Shown piece by piece: positions 27,939 through 33,969 of a stretch of DNA of 33,969 bases. A model generated the notes under the pieces. It worked only from the letters and a program-made list of their open reading frames with translations, was not told the DNA's origin and ran no database searches. The stretch is from Nemertoderma westbladi (Eukaryota > Xenacoelomorpha > Nemertodermatida > Nemertodermatidae), in assembly GCA_032718475.1 (NCBI GenBank), contig JAUCBJ010002868.1:1-33969 (forward strand), given 5' to 3'. Position 1 is the stretch's first letter. Each line of letters begins with the position of its first letter. Both the position numbers and the translations under genes were made by a program.

Positions 27939-28070
27939 ATGAGCAAAGAAAATACGGTGACAGTGTTCAGTAAAACTAAACGGACACAGACGGTAACTCA
28001 GTTTGCTTCAGTCGACGATGGATCAAAGTTTTATCACATCCATGCAGGAGATAACACCAATGAACTTTAA
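27939..28070 (+). CDS. Small open reading frame, 43 residues, unknown
   Basis: ATG at 27939 to TAA at 28068-28070. The peptide is polar and balanced (MSKENTVTVFSKTK, then FASVDDGSKFYHIHAGD), unlike translated AT-rich noise. A purine at -3 (AAAATG) gives a fair initiation context. No family is recognised and no splice partner identified. It could be a micropeptide, an exon or a fragment of a transposon gene. Confidence 0.3.
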   Translation: MSKENTVTVFSKTKRTQTVTQFASVDDGSKFYHIHAGDNTNEL

Positions 28071-28428
28071 TTAGATATAATTGTATAGCACCGGCTCGGC
28101 ACCTGTTCAAATTTAAGGGGCGATGGTAGCCCAGGCTATCCCCATACATTTTACTATTAACACATATGTACCCATTACGCTCGTTCTATGTTTTTAGAGG
28201 TTCCACAATTGTGTCTCACAACTAAAAACCTGCTGCGAAAATTTCAGAAAAATTCCATCAAACCGTTCTCGAGAAAAAGGTGCATTTATTTCTAAATTTC
28301 ACGAAAAATAAGATGCTGAGAAAAACTCATTTTAAGTTTTCAAACCTTCCCGCTAATTTTATGTAACAAAATGTCTGTCTATCAGTCAAAATATAAGGAG
28401 GCATATCACCTGAATAAAACTTCAGATA
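28071..28428. other. No gene seen; left flank of the TGAC array
   Basis: Contains GTCTGTCTATCAGTCAAAA at about 28371-28389, a short imperfect relative of the adjacent tetranucleotide array. Confidence 0.4.
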
Positions 28429-29699
28429 TGACTGACTGACTGACTGACTGACTGACTGACTGACTGACTGACTGACTGACTGACTGACTGACTGACTGAC
28501 TGACTGACTGACTGACTGACTGACTGACTGACTGACTGACTGACTGACTGACTGACTGACTGACTGACTGACTGACTGACTGACTGACTGACTGACTGAC
28601 TGACTGACTGACTGACTGACTGACTGACTGACTGACTGACTGACTGACTGACTGACTGACTGACTGACTGACTGACTGACTGACTGACTGACTGACTGAC
28701 TGACTGACTGACTGACTGACTGACTGACTGACTGACTGACTGACTGACTGACTGACTGACTGACTGACTGACTGACTGACTGACTGACTGACTGACTGAC
28801 TGACTGACTGACTGACTGACTGACTGACTGACTGACTGACTGACTGACTGACTGACTGACTGACTGACTGACTGACTGACTGACTGACTGACTGACTGAC
28901 TGACTGACTGACTGACTGACTGACTGACTGACTGACTGACTGACTGACTGACTGACTGACTGACTGACTGACTGACTGACTGACTGACTGACTGACTGAC
29001 TGACTGACTGACTGACTGACTGACTGACTGACTGACTGACTGACTGACTGACTGACTGACTGACTGACTGACTGACTGACTGACTGACTGACTGACTGAC
29101 TGACTGACTGACTGACTGACTGACTGACTGACTGACTGACTGACTGACTGACTGACTGACTGACTGACTGACTGACTGACTGACTGACTGACTGACTGAC
29201 TGACTGACTGACTGACTGACTGACTGACTGACTGACTGACTGACTGACTGACTGACTGACTGACTGACTGACTGACTGACTGACTGACTGACTGACTGAC
29301 TGACTGACTGACTGACTGACTGACTGACTGACTGACTGACTGACTGACTGACTGACTGACTGACTGACTGACTGACTGACTGACTGACTGACTGACTGAC
29401 TGACTGACTGACTGACTGACTGACTGACTGACTGACTGACTGACTGACTGACTGACTGACTGACTGACTGACTGACTGACTGACTGACTGACTGACTGAC
29501 TGACTGACTGACTGACTGACTGACTGACTGACTGACTGACTGACTGACTGACTGACTGACTGACTGACTGACTGACTGACTGACTGACTGACTGACTGAC
29601 TGACTGACTGACTGACTGACTGACTGACTGACTGACTGACTGACTGACTGACTGACTGACTGACTGACTGACTGACTGACTGACTGACTGACTGACTGA
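28429..29699. repeat. 1.27-kb perfect (TGAC)n microsatellite
   Basis: About 318 copies of TGAC run from 28429 to 29699 with no interruption that I can see. The minus strand reads as a repeated SQSV peptide for over 400 residues only because the 12-nt period lacks stops. It is not a gene. Smaller CAGT/TCAG clusters occur near 30579 and 31467-31487. Confidence 0.98.
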
Positions 29700-29967
29700 A
29701 GGATTGGCAGCCTCCCTGAACCATGGAAACCATGACATGTGTCGTCATGTGAAATGCAAATGAAAACTTATTGGATATATGTCCACATCAGCATGAACTA
29801 TACTTTGGCAATCTATTAAATTAATATTATTTTATTCCAAAATTTAACATTACTCAACGCCGTTAGTATTAACAGCGAGTTGTTATTTAGGACTTTACAA
29901 CTTTAGAGGACATTACAGTATTGTATTGGTCTGTGCATCTAGTATTGTATTGGTGTCGTAATGTAAC
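29700..29967. other. Right flank of the TGAC array, no gene seen
   Basis: AT-rich; contains an imperfect duplication of AGTATTGTATTGGT at about 29918 and 29941. Confidence 0.4.
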
Positions 29968-29995
29968 GACGGCGTGACTGTAAATTCACGCCGTC
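29968..29995. repeat. Short perfect hairpin
   Basis: GACGGCGTGA and TCACGCCGTC are 10-bp complementary arms separated by 8 nt. No T-run follows, so there is no terminator argument. Confidence 0.8.
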
Positions 29996-31490
29996 ATGAT
30001 TACCAAATAATCAATAGTTGGTATTTATTATTAATTGCCTGACAGATAGACCAGACCAGACCAACTCCATTACCTATTAATAATTAATATTACTAATAAC
30101 CTGCTATTATTAACCAGTAGCTATAAACTATTAACATGGCTCCAAACTCAACCATAAATATAAGCTAACTTTTTTTATAACTTTTTTATAACTTTTATTT
30201 TTATTTTTACATTTATTTATACAGCAACTAATTTAATTTATGCAGTTTCTATCACTTATAATATACATACAATCATTTCGTTTACAGTATTCTGATCCTC
30301 GTGGATTTATTATCACTCACTCACTAACGTTCGCTCGTGTAACAAAGCCACTCGGATCATCACTCTGTAAAGTGCTACTTTACACACAAGTATGTAAATA
30401 GTTATTACACAGCATTCAACAATATCACTGCTGATGCGCTTTTATTATCACTTTCATCCAAAATACTGGTTATATATAAAATTGTATACCTGATACCAAA
30501 TACTAACTAGAAAGCCAGCAAGCTGGCTGGAAGGAGCCCGGGGGAAAAATCCTAGCCAAGACTATTACAAAGAACTATGTCAGTCAGCAGTAAGTAAACT
30601 AAAATTGTCTAAACTGCAAGGCGTGAGGCTAGCTGACTTTGTGGCTCGCCCCACATAATAAAAAATGCAACTTAGCTACCACTAACAAAAATATAATATG
30701 AAGCAAATAATTTCATTATCAAGAACGTTTACAAGATATAAGATACGATTACCGAATATTTATAAAAAATGCCCATGATGCACAACCAGATAAATAACAA
30801 CGAATAGAGCCAAATAACAAATTTAGTTTCCTTCTATAGGTATTACCCCGTCGTCAAGCGGAATATCTCTTCCCAGTGAATTCTATGTGAATATGTAATA
30901 TAGGTACTCCTTAGGCGGTAGGCCAGAGCGGGCTCCTTAAATACATGCAACTACTGTATTATAGTGTAGGTCAACTATAAAACATTTTGCAATCCACAGT
31001 GAGTATCGACTGCAATAGGACACAACACACTGCTTTGTGTAACTAAAATTCATTCTCCTGATCCACCCCCTAACATAGCAGAGTGAGTAACCTTATTGTA
31101 CTGTAGATATACCCTTAGGAAGCACTGGGAGAGCAATCAGCTTATGGGGTAATACATTAGAAACCAACAGCTTATGTGTGAGTAAACATTGCCTTTCCTT
31201 ATAGCCTACTAGTAAAACTTGGCAACCAACACGTTTTTCTATGACTGTGTATAATATATTAAGCCATATTTCATCATGAACAGCAGCTGTTATTTTACCA
31301 TTGCTTTTAATTTCGCGACAAAACAATGTCAAAAAACGAAATATATTGAATACCACACATAGAATCGATCTGAAATTTTGTAACGCGATTATGAACCACC
31401 AAAGCAATGTACTTGCAAAATTTCATCAAAATCGCCAGGCAGGAAGTGCCTTAACCTAGATAATTATCAGTCAGTATGTCAGTCAGTGTA
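29996..31490. other. Repeat-derived intergenic region, no supported gene
   Basis: Contains fragments of families seen elsewhere. An inverted piece of the R2 left end is at about 30638-30652. A GCCAGC-AA-GCTGGC stem is near 30513. A CTCTTCCCAGTGAATTCTA motif near 30869 is shared with about 9890. A GATCCTCGTGG...CCACTCGGATC inverted pair is at about 30293-30358. A 104-codon minus frame (31093-31407) is hydrophobic and unrecognised, and is not called. Confidence 0.45.
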
Positions 31491-31546
31491 ATGTATCCTG
31501 AGATTTTTACAGAAAGTATCCCTGAGATTCTTACAGTAAGTATCCC
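31491..31546. repeat. 24-bp tandem repeat, about 2.3 copies
   Basis: Units TATCCTGAGATTTTTACAGAAAG, TATCCCTGAGATTCTTACAG (plus TAAG) and a partial TATCCCGCTG follow one another, next to a CAGTCAGTATGTCAGTCAGT patch. Confidence 0.8.
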
Positions 31547-33748
31547 GCTGTCAAGCGGGCTCCTAACAATACATATTAGGTGGTGGCATCACCACATCAT
31601 CATTGAGAATCGTCATTACATGCCAAAGTATTCCACCCAACTGGCCTACTAAGTTTATCATATGTAAGTATATAACTGTATATGTAAGTAACATTATCCA
31701 ATGTATCACATTATTATCTTCACCGCAGTATAACCTTATTGTAGTGGCAATGTATAGCAGTTGCAGAAAGCGTCTTACTTTCTCGAAAACACCGCATGCC
31801 CTCTGTCTCAAACTGTGCCATTAAACAATGCAACCTAATTAAATACTTTGTATAGAATAATAAGTAACCAACCCATGATTAATTAGTATGCATTAACACA
31901 AACAGATGCTGCCGTTGGTATACAGATTACAAGAACCCTGTAGATTTTATTTATACGTTATATAAAAACAATAACAAAAATACCGGTACACTAAAAAACT
32001 TACTTCATTTCATTTATTCATTTATCTCAACAACTTCAACATACCCATCACCGCACCATAATTGTGATAAAAACGTAAACGGGTTAGGACGAGAATGTTG
32101 AAGTTATTAAGATGACATGAATGTGTATGCAGTATGAAAGCATTGGAAATGCTTGATGGTTACTGCAGCCACATGTTCACCGGTACTGAGTGATTGTTTG
32201 TTCTTGTCGTGAGAAATGTAGTACACTAATAATTTTTGGTTATGAGCGTGTTAGTTGGAATACTTAAATGATTAGTTATGAATTAGTTGCATTGGCATTG
32301 TAGGCTTCTATCGCTATTGTCCACCATACCTTTAATGCTTTTAAGGCCTTTAAGGTCCTGTAAGACCTTAAGGTCCCCACGTAAAGCTTTCATCTTATGC
32401 TTAAAGGTTGCTCATGGGGTCTTACCGGAACTCTATTAAAATGTATTTTGTAGTTTAGCATATAATAGTTTAGTTTCTATGGTTACTATGATAAGAACGA
32501 TTATCAAGTCATTTATTGCAACATGTTTAAGATTTCTGGTCCACTATTATTAGTTATTAGTACCTTCTGATATACTTCTTATAATTACAGATTAAAAATG
32601 TGGTTTACAGTTATAGCCAAAATGTCAAATATACTCCAGTGTCGGAGTAAGTAGGCCTACCTAATATGTTTTCAGCAAATCAGAAAGATTTTCAATTTAA
32701 TATTGAATATTTATTTATTTATATACTTACTTATAAATATGTACTACTATGTATGTGTATTATTGTTTAATGCAAATTTAGATTTATATATGTGCCATAG
32801 TGGATATTCCTTTTTTCCGGTATCTAGATTGATTTGTTTGAATTTATATATAGGTTACGGGTCGCAGCACCGTCACTATAACTACTATCTCTGCATATAT
32901 ATGTACACCATTGTCAATGGTCACTGTTAGCTGTTATGGATGGACCCTGGTGTAAACTACCAGGAATCCCAGGCCCGTCCGGGGTAGCTGCTACAAATGG
33001 CTCAGAAATATGATGTCCCAGATATAGATCACCTAGACTGGCGTGCTGTCAGCATGCCGGACGGGTGTATTGGATCGGATAAAGAGGAGATAAACGGGTA
33101 GGCCTACAGTGACAAAGCAATAGTACCAGGGGAGATGGTGTTAATCAAACAAAATATAATCCCACCATTTAATCCCCAGCCATATATGGTTACAATAAAG
33201 ACAAAGGACCTCAGGTAACGGCAAATCTATAATCATCCTGCTGTTGTAGCAGCACATTGAGATGATGTGCTGACTAAACAAAAAAAGTGTGCAACCACCA
33301 TGAATGCTATTCCGGCTTGGAGTATGGTAACGGCCAAGAGAGGGCATAAAAGAAGGACAAGGAACATGTTGAAATGGAACATATTCATGGAGGAGCCGAG
33401 CCACAATACCTTGAGCATACCAGAGAGCAAGCTCAGGTGAGAGAGACAACAGAATGCGAATAATAATGGACCTACAGGTAGGACCACGACCAATACTAAC
33501 ATCACTGGAGACTATTCTTTCGACATTCAGACCTTTGAACTACAGCAGCATACAGAGTGCAAGCTGGCATCTCTAGCATTGACAACCAATCAGAATTGAA
33601 AATTATTCACCTACTGAATATTGTACAACCATTTTATAGCTGGTTAATTGCAATATAGCCTAGCCACTATAGTCTGAAGTTGAAAGCGACCTGGTCGTAA
33701 CAATTATACTATCAAAGCCAAGGGCAATGCAAGGGCAATGCAATACCA
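31547..33748. other. Intergenic, no supported gene
   Basis: No gene I can support. Near 32341-32377 there is a small dyad (TTTAAGGTC...GACCTTAA). At 33141-33505 two overlapping minus frames of 90-102 codons exist in less AT-rich sequence, one very hydrophobic; neither resembles a known family. Confidence 0.4.
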
Positions 33749-33838
33749 CAGGGAATTCCACAAGGTACGCTCTTAGGGCCAATTATCTTTCTCATGTACG
33801 TAAACTCTGTTCGCGCTTTCAGACCTTTGGCAGTTTAA
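33749..33838 (+). pseudogene. Fragment of LINE reverse transcriptase (second locus)
   Basis: The plus strand encodes QGIPQGTLLGPIIFLMYVN at the start of this segment. It is an excellent match to the RT block G-[IV]-PQG-[ST]-x-LGP-x-x-F-x-x-Y-[IV]-N of Jockey/CR1/L2-type LINEs. The frame then leaves the RT pattern (VRAFRPLAV) and stops at 33836-33838. No FADD block follows. It is broken or spliced to the adjoining dispersed repeat. Confidence 0.85.
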
Positions 33839-33969
33839 CCCGCCAAATTAGGATGTCTTCTAGATAATAAATCACTTTTAGCCTCTGACAAATATTTGAT
33901 TCACTACACTAGTCGAAACCAATCGGTGCGCGATCATTCACCCGCTGGATATACCCGGGAGATTGGGTT
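33800..33969 (+). mobile_element. Dispersed repeat, copy 2 (RT-associated), cut by window edge
   Basis: Reverse complement of about 3044-3212. It shares GCGGGTGAATG, CTCCCGGGTATATCCAGCGG and GGCGGGTTAAACTGCCAAA in complement. Here the shared sequence begins inside the end of the RT fragment, which links the repeat to a non-LTR retrotransposon. The right limit is unknown. Confidence 0.85.

Noticed and set aside
28429-29699. CRISPR-like array
   Set aside because: There are no spacers; it is a uniform simple repeat in eukaryotic DNA.
28327-29748. 473- and 438-residue minus-strand SQSV repeat proteins
   Set aside because: Artefact of the pure TGAC array, whose 12-nt coding period contains no stop.
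31093-31407. 104-codon minus-strand frame
   Set aside because: Hydrophobic start and no recognised motif; the surrounding sequence is repeat-derived.
33141-33505. Two overlapping minus-strand frames, one hydrophobic with possible membrane segments
   Set aside because: No family motif, no splice signals, and neither frame is preferred by composition.

Overview
The window looks like nuclear DNA from an invertebrate animal. It is AT-rich, dense in repeats, and carries several kinds of degraded non-LTR retrotransposon, a tRNA-derived SINE and MITE-like hairpins. One large intact gene stands out: a single-exon voltage-gated potassium channel of the ether-a-go-go (EAG/KCNH) family. Short GT-AG intron candidates, the SINE and the EAG channel exclude a prokaryote. 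I cannot name the phylum from sequence alone.

Layout. At 0.4-1.95 kb there is a decayed protein-coding gene of unknown family, ending in a short lysine/arginine-rich tail. From 2.8 to 9.2 kb there is a mosaic of repeats: an RT-associated repeat, a palindromic cluster, a 19-bp tandem array, a zinc-cluster reading frame, a SINE, an RT fragment, a LINE C-terminal fragment, and a possible exon at 8.57 kb. From 9.5 to 15.6 kb there are a MITE with 18-bp inverted repeats, a 1.17-kb foldback bounded by TTAA, two more LINE fragments and two small dispersed families. The EAG gene (minus strand) fills 17.7-20.4 kb. Just past its stop are two well-formed splice-acceptor/exon candidates on the same strand. 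A MITE-like hairpin and a tandem repeat with three RFX-type X-box motifs lie in its 5' flank. At 23.35 kb a plausible first coding exon points the other way.

The right third is dominated by two very large simple-sequence arrays: a 1.85-kb heptanucleotide (ACCGCAC)n minisatellite with a 180-bp higher-order repeat, and a 1.27-kb apparently perfect (TGAC)n microsatellite. Between them, an inverted-repeat element encloses a short cysteine-rich reading frame. The window ends in an RT fragment followed by a second, inverted copy of the repeat seen at 3 kb.

The only well-supported functional gene is the EAG channel. Long open frames across the two simple repeats are artefacts of repeats that lack stop codons. 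The other small coding candidates rest on splice-site and composition arguments only and carry low confidence.
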